Of a stretch of 64,000 nt of DNA, positions 1-8,549 are shown in pieces (position 1 is the stretch's first letter; each line of letters starts with the position of its first letter). Below the pieces are notes generated by a model that saw nothing but the letters and a program-made list of their open reading frames with translations, did not search any database and was not told the origin of the DNA. The position numbers were made by a program, and so were the translations under genes. Location of the stretch: positions 1-64,000 of the forward strand of contig JAUMWW010000007.1 in the NCBI GenBank assembly GCA_030529445.1. The letters run 5' to 3'. This DNA comes from Johnsonella sp. Lineage in GTDB: Bacteria; Bacillota; Clostridia; Lachnospirales; Lachnospiraceae.

Positions 1-90
1 ACAGATATCAAAATCTGTTACGCAATAAAAGTCTAACTTTTTGGGGTCACATCAATTGATCTTCAAGCCTTTTTTATGAATCCTTATGCT

Positions 91-411
91 TTATACCTCT
101 GCCTCTTCATCCTCGAGCAGATCCTCAAATTCCTGCTCGTCCAAAATCTCGTCAAATGCATCCGAAACGATATCGTACTCCTCGTCCGTTTCGATATTTT
201 CCAGCTGCGGCTGCCCGTCCTCGAGCTCCGTATAACGGTACAGATAAACCTCATCGGATTCCTCGTCATTCGGCACCACGGCAATATACTCCCTGTCTCC
301 CGCCTCAAAAATCGTCAGCACCACGCAGTCTATCGTGCTGTCGTCCTCGAGCGTAATTGTTACGATGCATTCCTCTCCCTCAAATAATCCTTCTCTTTTC
401 TCTCCGTTCAT
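91..411 (-). CDS. DUF1292 family small acidic protein
   Basis: This 106-residue protein is strongly acidic and carries the DUF1292 pattern: a beta-rich first half with the segment ITLEDDSTIDCVVLTIFE, then a YIAVVPNDEE-like strand and an acidic tail. The family is common in Firmicutes (YrzB-like) and has no established biochemical role. No signal peptide or membrane segment is seen. It follows the helicase gene on the same strand after about 70 bases, so the two could share a transcript. The C-terminal half, rich in Glu and Asp, looks disordered. The family call rests on pattern recognition; the function is unknown. Confidence 0.8.
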   Translation of the reverse strand: MNGEKREGLFEGEECIVTITLEDDSTIDCVVLTIFEAGDREYIAVVPNDEESDEVYLYRYTELEDGQPQLENIETDEEYDIVSDAFDEILDEQEFEDLLEDEEAEV

Positions 412-483
412 CTCTTCTCCTTCAATCTATTTTTTAATATTATTTTACCATAACACAATCTCGGAAGTGAAAACACCTCCTTC

Positions 484-2334
484 TTATTCCAGCTCCGAAA
501 GAAATCTCGAGGGCTCCGCCTTATGCCTGAAGCCCGATTCCAAGCTGCAGATAAAGAGCCTGTCCTTTGCTCTGGTCATCGCGACATAGAACATCCGCCT
601 CTCCTCCTCAAGCTCCTGTATGCTTCTTGCCTTCTTATGCGGAGTGATTCCTTCATTGGCGTCGATAATATACACGATCTTATATTCCAGTCCTTTGGAA
701 GAGTGAAAGCTCATCAGCCTCACGCCGTCCTGCTCTCCCTTTGCCGAAGCCCTCTTTGCCTCGCTCAGCTCCTTTTGATAAGTCTCCATATAAGAAAACC
801 ATTCTGCTATCTCGGGATATTGCGAGGCGCTCTCCTCCAATTCATTCAGCACATCCTCCAAATCCTCTTCTTCAATCCCTCTTTCCTCTGCATAAAGCCT
901 GATATATTTATCATAGCCTATGGCTTGGCGGATGTATTTTAAGGCTCTTTTCGTATTCAGATCCCGCAGCGCGCTCAGATCCAGCCTGAGGCGCTCCAGC
1001 TTTTCACGGATATCCTCATTCTCCCGATAATACTCCAAAAGCTGAGCAATCCCGCTGCCGCCGTAAAATGCTTCTCGTTTAATAAAGCGATTCGGCCGGT
1101 TAATAATCCTGAACAAATCCTCCTTACCGCCCATTTGCAGAGCGAGCCGCAGATAAGACTTCATATCCTTGGCGATCCAATGCTCATAAATATCGGGGAT
1201 ATGATCCCTCACCCAAAAAGGCAGCTCATGCTCCAAAAAAAGCTTGATCAAAAGCCTCGGCTGAATATTCGTCCTGTATAGTACGGCAATCTCCTTATAT
1301 GCCGTACCGGAATCGGCGAAGGCTTTGATATCCCGCAGGAGGGCGTATGCCTGAGAAATCGGATTTTTAAACCTCAGTATTTTCACCGGATAGGACAAAG
1401 CTCTCTTTGCCCGTATTTCCTTATGAAATCTTTTCGTATTGTTTTCGATCAGTCGCCTTGAAGCCTCGACGATCTGCACCGAAGAGCGAAAATTAGTCTC
1501 TAAAAGCAGCTTTCTTGCTTCCGGATAATCTTTTTGAAAGCCGAGCATGATCTCGGGCTTTGCTCCTCTGAAACGATACACCGACTGATCATCGTCTCCC
1601 ACGACGGTCAGATTGGCGCTTTTTCCAGCGATCAGCCGGATGATCTCATATTGGAGCCGATTAATATCCTGAAATTCATCCACGAGAATATAACGATACC
1701 TTTTCTCGCAGGCTTCCCGAATATCCTCTCTCGCACTGAGCAGCTCATAAACCATCGCCAGCATGTCTTCAAAATCTATTTTTTTCAATCTGCCGAGCGC
1801 CGCTTCGTACTCCGCAAACACTTCTCTGAAGAGCTCCTCCGCACAGTTCTTTGCGTAATAGAGCTCGAGTCTGATCTTTTCCTGCTTTACCAGAGCGATT
1901 TCCGACAAAATCGCTTCCGAAAGTCCGAGCACCTCGTCTTTCGCGATTCCTCTGCGCTCAAGCGCCTCTCTGACGAGGGCGGATCTTTCCTCTTCCCCTG
2001 CTACCTGCTCCGCGCCGTACCCGTATGCCGTTCTCAGCAGATAAAAGAAAAAGGAATGAAAGGTGCCCCATGTAATTTTCTGATCGCATTTTGCCCTGCC
2101 GCTTTCCTTCTCCCGGGCAGAGTAAAAACGCTCCTTCATCCCCTTTGCCGCCGCCCTAGAGAAGGTCAGCACGAGGATGCTCTCGGGGGCAACCAAGAGC
2201 TCCTCGATCAGATATCTGACTCTATGGGTAATGACCAGCGTCTTTCCCGACCCCGGACCCGCAAGGACGAGCAGAGGACCTTTTCCATGCTCGATCGCCG
2301 CCCTCTGGCTATTGCTGTAACTTATCGATTCCAA
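484..2334 (-). CDS. UvrD/PcrA-type superfamily 1 ATP-dependent DNA helicase
   Basis: The protein (616 residues) is an SF1A 3'-5' DNA helicase, a motor that unwinds DNA in repair or removes proteins from DNA. Motifs appear in order: Q motif region [11 protein letters not shown], Walker A GPGSGKT near residue 27, DEFQD (motif II), [13 protein letters not shown] (motif III), LETNFRSS (motif IV), [11 protein letters not shown] (motif V) and [11 protein letters not shown] (motif VI). At 616 residues it is shorter than PcrA/UvrD (about 720-750), mainly lacking the C-terminal extension, so it is probably a second UvrD-like helicase and not the housekeeping PcrA. Its start overlaps the end of gltX by 26 bases, suggesting translational coupling with that gene. 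Confidence 0.88.
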   Translation of the reverse strand: MESISYSNSQRAAIEHGKGPLLVLAGPGSGKTLVITHRVRYLIEELLVAPESILVLTFSRAAAKGMKERFYSAREKESGRAKCDQKITWGTFHSFFFYLLRTAYGYGAEQVAGEEERSALVREALERRGIAKDEVLGLSEAILSEIALVKQEKIRLELYYAKNCAEELFREVFAEYEAALGRLKKIDFEDMLAMVYELLSAREDIREACEKRYRYILVDEFQDINRLQYEIIRLIAGKSANLTVVGDDDQSVYRFRGAKPEIMLGFQKDYPEARKLLLETNFRSSVQIVEASRRLIENNTKRFHKEIRAKRALSYPVKILRFKNPISQAYALLRDIKAFADSGTAYKEIAVLYRTNIQPRLLIKLFLEHELPFWVRDHIPDIYEHWIAKDMKSYLRLALQMGGKEDLFRIINRPNRFIKREAFYGGSGIAQLLEYYRENEDIREKLERLRLDLSALRDLNTKRALKYIRQAIGYDKYIRLYAEERGIEEEDLEDVLNELEESASQYPEIAEWFSYMETYQKELSEAKRASAKGEQDGVRLMSFHSSKGLEYKIVYIIDANEGITPHKKARSIQELEEERRMFYVAMTRAKDRLFICSLESGFRHKAEPSRFLSELE

Positions 2335-3763
2335 TCTTTATCCTCGATATGCTCTCCTCTTTTCCGAGGATTTCCATAATCTCCGTCGCACCCGCAGGCG
2401 TTTGCAGCTTTCCTGAAAGCGCCGTCCGAATGGGCCACATCACGAAGCCCGTCTTATATTCTTTCTCCTTAATATATTCCGAAAGCAGCTGATAAAGCCC
2501 CTCATTGGAATAGTCCTGCGTGCCCTCCAGCAGAGGAAGCACATCCTGAAGCACTTTCAGCGAGCTTCCCGCATCCGTCTTCATTTTTTTATGCGTATAC
2601 ATGGAGATATCGTATTCCGGCAGCTCTTCAAAAAAATCGATATGCTCCGGAATGTCCGGGAATACCTCTATCCTTGTTTTTACCATTTCCGCGATTTTTC
2701 TCAAATCGAGCGGCTTTTTAATCACGCCCTCCATATAGGGCTTTGCCATTTCAAAAAACCTCTCGCCCTCCATCGCCTTCAGATATTCGCTGTTCATCCA
2801 GCGAAGCTTAACCATATCGAATACTGCCGGTGATTTACTGATATTTTTATAATTAAACACCTCGATCAGATCCTGAAGAGAAAAGATCTCTCTGCTGTCC
2901 TCCGGTGACCAGCCGAGCAGGGCGACGAAATTAACGATTGCCTCAGCCACAAAGCCCTGATCGGTCAGATCCTCGAAAGAGGAATGCCCGCTTCTCTTGG
3001 AAAGCTTCTTATGCTCTTCGTTGGTTATCGTCGGGCAATGCACATATACCGGAATCTCCCAGCCGAATGCCTCGTAAAGCCTGTTATACTTCGGGGATGA
3101 GGAAAGGTATTCATTGCCTCTGACCACATGCGTAATCTCCATCAAATGATCGTCTACAACGTTTGCAAAATTATAGGTCGGGTATCCGTCCGATTTAATC
3201 AGCACCATATCATCGAGCTCGGCGTTATCCACGCTGATTTCTCCGTAGATTTCATCAAAAAACGATGTCTTTCCCTCTCTCGGATTGTTCTGCCGGATCA
3301 CATAGGGCAGCCCCGCCTTTAACTTCTCCTCGACCTCTTCCTGCGAAAGAGAAAGACAGTGCTTATCATAGCTCATGATCTCCTCTCCTCCCACGGTGCT
3401 TTTGAGGGTATTGAGCCTTTCTTCGGTGCAAAAGCAGTAATATGCCTCCTTCTTCTCCACCAGCTTCTTTGCGTATTCCAGATAAAGACCGGTCGCCTGT
3501 CTCTCGCTCTGCACATAGGGTCCGAAACCTCCGTCCTTATCCGGTCCCTCATCATGAATCAATCCGGTCTGCTCCAGGGTTCTGTTTATGATATCTACCG
3601 CACCCTCTACCTGTCTCTCCCTGTCGGTATCCTCTATTCTGAGCAAAAAATCTCCGCCCTCATGCTTCGCAATCAAATAAGCATAAAGTGCGGTTCTTAA
3701 ATTGCCCACATGCATTCTTCCCGTAGGGCTGGGTGCATATCTCGTTCTAATCTTCTTCATCAT
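2309..3763 (-). CDS. gltX: Glutamate--tRNA ligase
   Basis: Class I aminoacyl-tRNA synthetase that charges tRNA-Glu (and, in many Firmicutes, tRNA-Gln as the first step of the amidation route). The Rossmann catalytic domain opens with [14 protein letters not shown], where HVGN is the HIGH signature, and the second signature KKLSKRSG (KMSKS loop) lies mid-protein. The alpha-helical anticodon-binding domain follows. I chose the ATG at 3763 because a GAGG Shine-Dalgarno stands just upstream and residues before it are not conserved; longer reading back to 3811 is possible. A second ATG follows directly. The length (484 residues) is normal for the family. Confidence 0.95.
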   Translation of the reverse strand: MMKKIRTRYAPSPTGRMHVGNLRTALYAYLIAKHEGGDFLLRIEDTDRERQVEGAVDIINRTLEQTGLIHDEGPDKDGGFGPYVQSERQATGLYLEYAKKLVEKKEAYYCFCTEERLNTLKSTVGGEEIMSYDKHCLSLSQEEVEEKLKAGLPYVIRQNNPREGKTSFFDEIYGEISVDNAELDDMVLIKSDGYPTYNFANVVDDHLMEITHVVRGNEYLSSSPKYNRLYEAFGWEIPVYVHCPTITNEEHKKLSKRSGHSSFEDLTDQGFVAEAIVNFVALLGWSPEDSREIFSLQDLIEVFNYKNISKSPAVFDMVKLRWMNSEYLKAMEGERFFEMAKPYMEGVIKKPLDLRKIAEMVKTRIEVFPDIPEHIDFFEELPEYDISMYTHKKMKTDAGSSLKVLQDVLPLLEGTQDYSNEGLYQLLSEYIKEKEYKTGFVMWPIRTALSGKLQTPAGATEIMEILGKEESISRIKIGIDKLQQ

Positions 3764-3824
3764 CCGCCATCCTCTTTTCATTAAGCTTAAGCCCTGCTCT
3801 GAAGCAGGCATTTTTCATGTAGAC

Positions 3825-3853
3825 AGTATACTCTATCGCAGTCCCGAAAGCAA
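3825..3853 (-). promoter_or_regulatory. Likely gltX promoter
   Basis: Reading on the minus strand, TTGCTT and TATACT are separated by 17 bases and lie about 60 bases before the gltX start. Immediately upstream, at 3856-3900, is a long imperfect hairpin with 10-base perfect outer arms (CGGAGCGGTA / TACCGCTCCG) and an inner TCTAT/ATAGA stem. It has no run of T after it, so its role (weak terminator for the sod transcript or a protein site) is open. Confidence 0.5.
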
Positions 3854-4032
3854 GACGGAGCGGTATAAAATAGACTTCAAAAATCTATCTTACCGCTCCG
3901 AAACAGTATAGCCCGTATCTATATTCTATCGCTTTTTTGTCCGCAGCCTTCAAGAAATATCAAGCCGCTTCTTCCAAGTGATGTCTTTCCCCTATGCCTC
4001 TCTCACTCTCTTCTTGCGGATATATCCGCTTC

Positions 4033-4650
4033 TTATCCTCTTGCCTTCTCGTAATTATCCGCAACCTTCTTCCAGTCAACTACGTTGAAGAAAGCCTTTA
4101 CATAATCTCCGCGCAGGTTCTTATACTTCAGATAATATGCGTGCTCCCAAACGTCGATTCCGAATATCGGCGTAATTCCCTTCTTCTCCATCAGGGGATT
4201 GTCCTGATTCGGTGTGGAAGAAAGCAGAAGCTTTCCGGAAGCATCGGCAGAAAGCCATGCCCATCCCGATCCGAACTGTCCTACCGCAAGCGCCGAAATC
4301 TTCTCTTTGAATCCCTCGAAGCTTCCGAATTCCTTCACCAAAAGATCTCCGAATGCTCCCGAAGGATCCTTGCCGCCATCGGGGCTGAGATGCCCGAAGT
4401 AAAGATTATGGTTATAATATCCGCCCCCGTTATTTCTGATCGCCTTTCTGAGCGCCTCATCGGATACGGAATCGAGAGAAGAAAGAATATCCTCTATCTT
4501 CTTGTCTCCAAGTCCTGCCTTCTCCACCGCGTCATTGAGGTTCTTCGTGTAAGCGGCATGATGCTTGCCGTAATGTGTTTCCATCGTCAGAGCGTCAATA
4601 TGGGGCTCCAGAGCATCAAATCCGTATGCGAGTTCAATTTGTTTAAACAT
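4033..4650 (-). CDS. sod: Superoxide dismutase, Fe/Mn family
   Basis: Cytoplasmic enzyme converting superoxide to peroxide and oxygen. The four metal ligands sit in typical contexts: His in METHYGKHHAAY, His in GGYYNHNLYF, and Asp and His in DVWEHAYYLKYKN near the C terminus. GSGWAWL is also typical. The length (205 residues) is standard. Fe versus Mn cannot be settled by eye. The gene stands alone with its own promoter and a perfect palindrome over the -10 box, fitting regulated expression during oxygen exposure of an anaerobe. RBS AGGAGG lies just before the ATG. Confidence 0.95.
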   Translation of the reverse strand: MFKQIELAYGFDALEPHIDALTMETHYGKHHAAYTKNLNDAVEKAGLGDKKIEDILSSLDSVSDEALRKAIRNNGGGYYNHNLYFGHLSPDGGKDPSGAFGDLLVKEFGSFEGFKEKISALAVGQFGSGWAWLSADASGKLLLSSTPNQDNPLMEKKGITPIFGIDVWEHAYYLKYKNLRGDYVKAFFNVVDWKKVADNYEKARG

Positions 4651-4809
4651 AGTATTCTTCCTCCTATTTTTAGATTCTTCAATCGGTCGGGATAAGCTCT
4701 CTCGTACATGATCCTATCTTCGACCTTATTGAAGCTTGCTTTATCTGAATCGGATCTGATTACAATAATCTGTCTCAATTGAATCAAATCCAATTAAAGC
4801 TTATGAATC

Positions 4810-4838
4810 CATAGTATCATACTATGAATTAAAGTCAA
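4810..4838 (-). promoter_or_regulatory. sod promoter with overlapping palindromic operator
   Basis: On the minus strand TTGACT (4833-4838) and TACTAT (4811-4816) are spaced by 16 bases. The palindrome CATAGTATCATACTATG at 4810-4826 has 8-base perfect arms around one central base and covers the -10 box, with outer AAT/ATT matches continuing the symmetry. This is the layout of a repressor site that blocks polymerase. The predicted leader before sod is about 150 bases. The regulator is not identified; the sequence is not an obvious Fur or PerR box. Confidence 0.6.
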
Positions 4839-5041
4839 GTAAAAAATGCTTATATTGAAATAAAGAAGAAAACATTGTATGTATTTCACTGTTTTTGCTA
4901 TGGGAAATAGCTTGTATTTGGTTCTTTTTTCTTGTATGCTCGAGCTCTTTCCTTGTTCATCTTTTCTGCTCTCTAATTTTTTCCGCTTACCAGGAATTGA
5001 TCGGTTTAATTTTTTTACTAGGCTTCCAAGGATTCGACTTT

Positions 5042-5065
5042 AAAAAAAGAGGATCAACTCCCCTT
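5042..5065 (-). terminator. Rho-independent terminator after the small-gene cluster
   Basis: On the minus strand AAGGGGA, a short loop and TCCTCTT form a 7-pair stem (one G-U pair), followed by a run of seven T. It lies directly after the stop codon of the gene at 5076, so it ends that transcript. Confidence 0.65.
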
Positions 5066-5075
5066 AATATATTAT

Positions 5076-5261
5076 TTATTCTGATTGCATTTTATCCACA
5101 TCCAGATCCTTTACCTTATTCTCCTCACCGGGCTTGATAATTCCCAGTCTTAACAAGCACTCTATAAACTTCCTTCTATTTTCTGCCTTTTCTTCTTCGG
5201 TAAAGGTTCTCCTTCCAATTACTTTTGCCTTTGGAATTCCGCGTCTTAACTCCTCACTCAT
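5076..5261 (-). CDS. Small hypothetical protein, 61 residues
   Basis: I do not recognise this protein. It is charged and probably helical, beginning MSEELRRGIPKAKVIGRR, with a Lys/Glu-rich middle and no membrane segment or cysteine pair. The ATG at 5261 is preferred over an in-frame TTG nine bases upstream because AAGGAG lies about 10 bases before it. It is the last gene of a three-member, same-strand group: broken ADP-ribosyltransferase gene, the 131-residue orphan, then this one, ended by a terminator. It could be cargo of a decayed mobile element inserted beside ssrA. Confidence 0.55.
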   Translation of the reverse strand: MSEELRRGIPKAKVIGRRTFTEEEKAENRRKFIECLLRLGIIKPGEENKVKDLDVDKMQSE

Positions 5262-5289
5262 ATCAATCAAGCTCCTTCAGGAATCAATA

Positions 5290-5685
5290 TCAAAAAAATG
5301 AAGTATCTGCAATTCGCTGTAAATGCTTGTATGCAAATTCTTCATCTTCGCTCATTCTCTTGTATTCTTCTTCCTTTGAGTATTTGGGGTGCCGTCTCCA
5401 GTATTCCCTTTCTTCTTTACAAAACGCTGAAATACCCAAAACATAATCTTTTTCGAGGAAAGACAGTGATTCCATTTCCCTATTATCTGTCTCAATCTGT
5501 TTTTTCCCTTTTTCCGTTAATTCGTATCCGACAATAGATTCTCTACCACCTATTTTCATCCTCATTTCTTTTTTTAATCCATGAGAAATTTGATAAGAAA
5601 TGTCATCTGCCTTACCCTCTATTGAAAATGCTCTGATAGTATCTTTTGAAAAATGCTTATTTAAAAGATTTGCTATCCCTCCCAT
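5290..5685 (-). CDS. Hypothetical protein, 131 residues, possible winged-helix part
   Basis: The function is not known. The middle contains GYELTEKGKKQIE, a pattern often seen at the wing of winged-helix domains (x-Y-x-LT-x-x-G), but the N-terminal half does not show a convincing recognition helix. The C-terminal half is rich in Lys, Glu and Tyr and looks helical. RBS GAGGAG stands about 8 bases before the ATG. It begins 10 bases after the stop of the ADP-ribosyltransferase fragment, so the two were likely cotranscribed. Position next to a toxin-like gene makes an immunity or accessory role possible but unproven. Confidence 0.55.
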   Translation of the reverse strand: MGGIANLLNKHFSKDTIRAFSIEGKADDISYQISHGLKKEMRMKIGGRESIVGYELTEKGKKQIETDNREMESLSFLEKDYVLGISAFCKEEREYWRRHPKYSKEEEYKRMSEDEEFAYKHLQRIADTSFF

Positions 5686-5695
5686 AATAATCTCC

Positions 5696-5986
5696 TCATT
5701 GTTTCACTCTCGCATATATCAATATGCAATCATTTTGACCATCATTATACATTTTTGATCCGATAATTTCTATACTTGAATCATCTTTTATAATAAATTC
5801 ACTTTCCTGGAGATTGTCAGTGATCAGCCCTTTCGTGCCCTTATCCATTTGAATCTCAAATTTAATAGGATAGTGCGAAAAATAATTCAAACTTTCATCC
5901 ATGCTAACAGAAGTAAATGTCTCGTCTGCTATCAATCCCTTTGGTGTTCCAATCAAAGAATTAATTGAATCGACAATCTTTTGCAC
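5696..5986 (-). pseudogene. C-terminal half of an interrupted ADP-ribosyltransferase domain
   Basis: This open frame (96 codons from a GTG) has the second half of an ART exoenzyme fold: ETFTSVSMDES resembles the F-x-S-T-S strand, FEIQMDKGTKG is the usual strand-turn, and QESEFII carries an E-x-E catalytic pair. It is in the same frame as the 5999-6280 fragment, separated only by one TAA at 5999-6001. The two halves together would make one complete ART domain of the type found at the C terminus of phage MuF-like minor head proteins and secreted toxins. As it stands the protein is split, so activity is unlikely unless the stop is read through or sequencing is wrong. Confidence 0.6.
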
Positions 5987-5998
5987 GGATTGTTTATT

Positions 5999-6280
5999 TT
6001 AGCGAACCAGTTGTCTCCTAAACCTACCCATTCCATCTTTCCTTAATCCTGCCTTAAGCAGATTGCTTGTATCAAAGTCTGGGACATTATTCAGATAGCT
6101 CATATCAACTTTTCTAACGCCAATATAAGCCTGTGCAAGAACATTGTTATTTGTAACTCTCTTAAGAACGTTCACAGTGAACCTACGTTGTGGATTATCT
6201 AATGCTGGTTTTACCCCCCTCATGTATTCATTTATATCAGCATGTAGTGCATGTTGAGTACTCCATGAAGGAAAAGGAAT
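5999..6280 (-). pseudogene. N-terminal half of the interrupted ADP-ribosyltransferase domain
   Basis: Reading in frame from 6280, the residues HADINEYMRG and, further on, NNNVLAQAYIGVRKVD match the first part of ART domains (INxYLRG ... VYRGxR). The Arg of the usual Y-R-G motif is Ile here, a loss expected to damage NAD binding. The frame ends at TAA 5999-6001 and continues in the same frame in the 5696-5986 fragment. An ATG at 6223 could start a 74-residue peptide, but homology-like sequence continues upstream of it to a stop at 6281-6283, so the gene is also truncated at its 5' end. It is best read as a decaying phage or toxin remnant. Confidence 0.55.
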
Positions 6281-6370
6281 TTAACGATAAAATTAACTCC
6301 TATTTCGAGTACATGTAACACGAAATGCAACACAAAAAAAGAAACCCTTGAATTTTCAAGAGCTTCTTGA

Positions 6371-6706
6371 TGGAGATGACGGGAGTCGAACCCGTGTCCA
6401 AAAACCAATTCCTCGTTCTTCTACTATCATAGTAAATTATTTTTCATTCCCTCCGCCCGGCGAGAATTTACACTCTACGGGTTTTGGTAGCTTCATCCTA
6501 CGTATATATGCTCAAAGCTTTGCATATACCGTTTCTCATATCGTCGACGCAGAACATCCGATGTATGAGTGCAAAGGAGTCTGCGGCTGCACTTAGGCAG
6601 CGATTGCTAATCTATTATCAGCGTTTAATTTAATTTTGCCATTTAACGCATCGCATGCGGATAGCTTCACCGACTGCATGATCCCTGTCGAAACCGGTAC
6701 ATCCCC
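6371..6706 (-). ncRNA. ssrA: Transfer-messenger RNA (tmRNA)
   Basis: Trans-translation RNA that rescues stalled ribosomes with SmpB. The 5' end GGGGATG pairs with CATCTCC at the 3' end to make a 7-bp acceptor stem, and the T-arm reads GGTTCGACTCCC. The discriminator A is at 6371 and CCA is not encoded. The tag reading frame ends ADNRLAIAA followed by TAA (6593-6595); the resume codon is uncertain, either GCT of ADN or a few codons upstream (GKIKLN). smpB lies 1.3 kb away. The 3' end borders the broken phage-like genes at 5.0-6.3 kb, which fits ssrA use as an integration site. Confidence 0.96.
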
Positions 6707-6745
6707 GCAATTGCCAAATCTACCGGTAATATATTGACTACAAAA

Positions 6746-6774
6746 ACTATAACATATTTTTTTTTTATAATCAA
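6746..6774 (-). promoter_or_regulatory. ssrA promoter
   Basis: On the minus strand TTGATT (6769-6774) and TATAGT (6746-6751) have a 17-base spacer. Transcription would begin near 6739, leaving a leader of about 33 bases to be removed from the tmRNA precursor. Confidence 0.65.
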
Positions 6775-6923
6775 GCGCTCCCGGCTTACGAAATCCTTAC
6801 CGAAAGCCCCTCTCCCCTTGTCAATTCTTCGTTTCTTTCTTCCTGAGAAGATCTCTCTTTCTTCTTTTTTGTACTAAATAGAGAACAATACATGCTTCCT
6901 TTTGTGATATTCAACCTATATAC

Positions 6924-6951
6924 TTGTTTTTATCGGCATTTTATATATAAT
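6924..6951 (+). promoter_or_regulatory. Promoter for the nitroreductase gene at 7067
   Basis: TTGTTT and TATAAT are separated by 16 bases. The leader would be about 110 bases; no known riboswitch pattern was recognised in it. Confidence 0.55.
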
Positions 6952-7066
6952 ATTAAGCAAGGCATGTATGGGAATATCTCTATATCAAGGCAGATTTTCG
7001 GACTTGATGCTCAAAAAACATATTTTTATTCACATGATATGCAAATTAAACCCGGGGAGGAATTTC

Positions 7067-7933
7067 ATGAAGATTTTAGAAAGAATAGAAAAAAGACAAT
7101 CGATGAGAGCGTATACTCGAAAAGAGCTCAGCAGAACCGAAATCGCGGAGGCTGAGGCTTATTTTCATAAATGCAGGAGGCTGATCCCCTCTATCGAGGT
7201 GGAGTTTATGATCTTTACCGGAGATACCCACGAGAAACTGAACGGTATGATCGGCTATCAGGGCAATGCATTTAATGCCCCCGCATACTTGGTGATTCTT
7301 TCGGAAAAAGCGGATTATTATTATGAAAACAGCGGTTATATCGCAGAGGATATCATTCTCAAGCTCTGTGAGCTGGATCTGGAAAACTGCTTTATTACCG
7401 TGAACGACAGCGATAAGGTCAAAGAAATTCTTTCTATCAAATCGGATAAAGAGGTTACGACGGTGATCGCGTTCGGACAGGCAAAAAAAGAAAAAAACTT
7501 CTTCCGACTGGATATTTTCAGCCCTTCCAATGTAAAGGTAGAGAAGCGGGAGGGGCATATCGCGCCGAAGATCGCGCAGAGTGAGCTCGTATTTGACGGA
7601 AAATGGGGAGTGCCCGTCGATTGGGAGGAGGGCATGATCGATCCGGTTCTGGATGAGGCTTTTTATGCGGCAAGTCTTGCGCCCAGCTTCTTAAACCTCC
7701 AGCCTTACCGTTTTATCAATCAGGGGCATCGAATCCTCATCCTCACGAAGAAGGACGATATGGTATCGGACGAGGACGAAAAGCTCGGTCTCGGTGCTAC
7801 CCTGCTCAATTTCTATGCCGTATACTCCGACTATAACCCTGCGGCAAACCGCTGGGTCATGGGAGCACCCGAGGATGCGGCGGATCTGGGAGAGCCGGCG
7901 GACTATCATGTGGTTGCAAGCCTCTCGATATAG
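7067..7933 (+). CDS. TM1586-type nitroreductase family protein
   Basis: A 288-residue protein of the FMN-dependent nitroreductase fold, nearest in layout to the TM1586-like branch: two half-domains, the first opening with RIEKRQSMRAYTRKELS (compare RRSIRKF of classical nitroreductases) and the second with a PVDWEEGMIDPVLDEAFYAASLAPS-type helix region around residues 170-195. Likely a cytoplasmic NAD(P)H-using flavoenzyme; substrate unknown. The ATG at 7067 is chosen because GGGGAGG stands 7 bases upstream; an in-frame ATG at 6968 lacks such a site. It stands alone on the plus strand between ssrA and smpB and is followed by two hairpins. Confidence 0.75.
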   Translation: MKILERIEKRQSMRAYTRKELSRTEIAEAEAYFHKCRRLIPSIEVEFMIFTGDTHEKLNGMIGYQGNAFNAPAYLVILSEKADYYYENSGYIAEDIILKLCELDLENCFITVNDSDKVKEILSIKSDKEVTTVIAFGQAKKEKNFFRLDIFSPSNVKVEKREGHIAPKIAQSELVFDGKWGVPVDWEEGMIDPVLDEAFYAASLAPSFLNLQPYRFINQGHRILILTKKDDMVSDEDEKLGLGATLLNFYAVYSDYNPAANRWVMGAPEDAADLGEPADYHVVASLSI

Positions 7934-7957
7934 TTATTTTTACAGGAGAAAATATGC

Positions 7958-7982
7958 GGGAAGCCGGGCTTGCTCGGCTTCC
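7958..7982. repeat. GC-rich hairpin GGAAGCCG...CGGCTTCC
   Basis: An 8-base perfect inverted repeat (7959-7966 with 7975-7982) just after the nitroreductase stop codon. A closely related, longer hairpin occurs at 44260-44298, also at the 3' end of a plus-strand gene. Confidence 0.5.
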
Positions 7983-7986
7983 TCTT

Positions 7987-8040
7987 CAAAAAAAGCTTTG
8001 CATCCGCGCCATATCCCGCATGCAAAGCCTTTTTATTTTC
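7987..8040. terminator. Bidirectional terminator between nitroreductase gene and smpB
   Basis: GCTTTGCAT (7995-8003) pairs with ATGCAAAGC (8020-8028). On the minus strand the stem is followed by seven T, serving smpB; on the plus strand by TTTTTATTTT, serving the convergent nitroreductase gene. Confidence 0.8.
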
Positions 8041-8048
8041 TGATTTTC

Positions 8049-8513
8049 TTATTCTCTCATCCTGGACTTCATCGCCTTTTCGATCTCTCTCTTCTGATCT
8101 TTTTTGGCAAGGCTCTCTCGCTTATCGTAGTTTTTCTTTCCCCTCGCCAGTCCGATTTCCAGCTTCACCAGCCTGCCCTTTAAGTAGACCTTCAGCGGCA
8201 CCAAGGTCAGTCCTTTTTCCTGAAGCTTATGGGAGAGCTTTCTGATCTCCTGCTTATGCAGAAGGAGCTTTCTGACCCTGAGCGGGTCTTTATTGAAAAT
8301 ATTGCCCTTTTCATAGGGATTGATATGCATGCCCATGATAAAGAGCTCCCCTTTATCTATCCTGATCCAGGATTCCTTGATCGAGCACTGTCCGAGACGA
8401 ATGGACTTGACCTCGGTTCCTGCAAGCTCTATTCCCGCCTCATAACTTTCCAAAATAAAATAATCAAAATACGCCTTCTTATTATTGGCTATGATCTTAA
8501 TTCCCTCGCCCAT
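8049..8513 (-). CDS. smpB: SsrA-binding protein SmpB
   Basis: SmpB binds the tRNA-like end of tmRNA and delivers it to stalled ribosomes. Typical residues are seen through the protein: [19 protein letters not shown] at the N terminus, [10 protein letters not shown], the segment [10 protein letters not shown], and the basic C-terminal tail [13 protein letters not shown] followed by a Lys/Arg-rich helix that enters the mRNA channel. Length 154 residues is normal. The gene lies just downstream of rnr on the same strand (36-base gap), the usual secG-rnr-smpB order, and close to ssrA, its RNA partner. Confidence 0.97.
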   Translation of the reverse strand: MGEGIKIIANNKKAYFDYFILESYEAGIELAGTEVKSIRLGQCSIKESWIRIDKGELFIMGMHINPYEKGNIFNKDPLRVRKLLLHKQEIRKLSHKLQEKGLTLVPLKVYLKGRLVKLEIGLARGKKNYDKRESLAKKDQKREIEKAMKSRMRE

Positions 8514-8549
8514 ATAAACTCCTGCTTTTTACTTTATCTAATCTCTTTT

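Noticed and set aside
3856-3900. Hairpin upstream of gltX as a T-box riboswitch
   Set aside because: It has no T-box sequence, no specifier loop and no antiterminator; it lies upstream of the likely gltX promoter.
6230-6318. Possible C-terminal end of a phage integrase on the plus strand next to ssrA (ends FEYM, TAA at 6316)
   Set aside because: The reading is short, overlaps the ART remnant and has no catalytic Arg/His/Tyr pattern that can be shown; kept only as a weak hint of an integration event.
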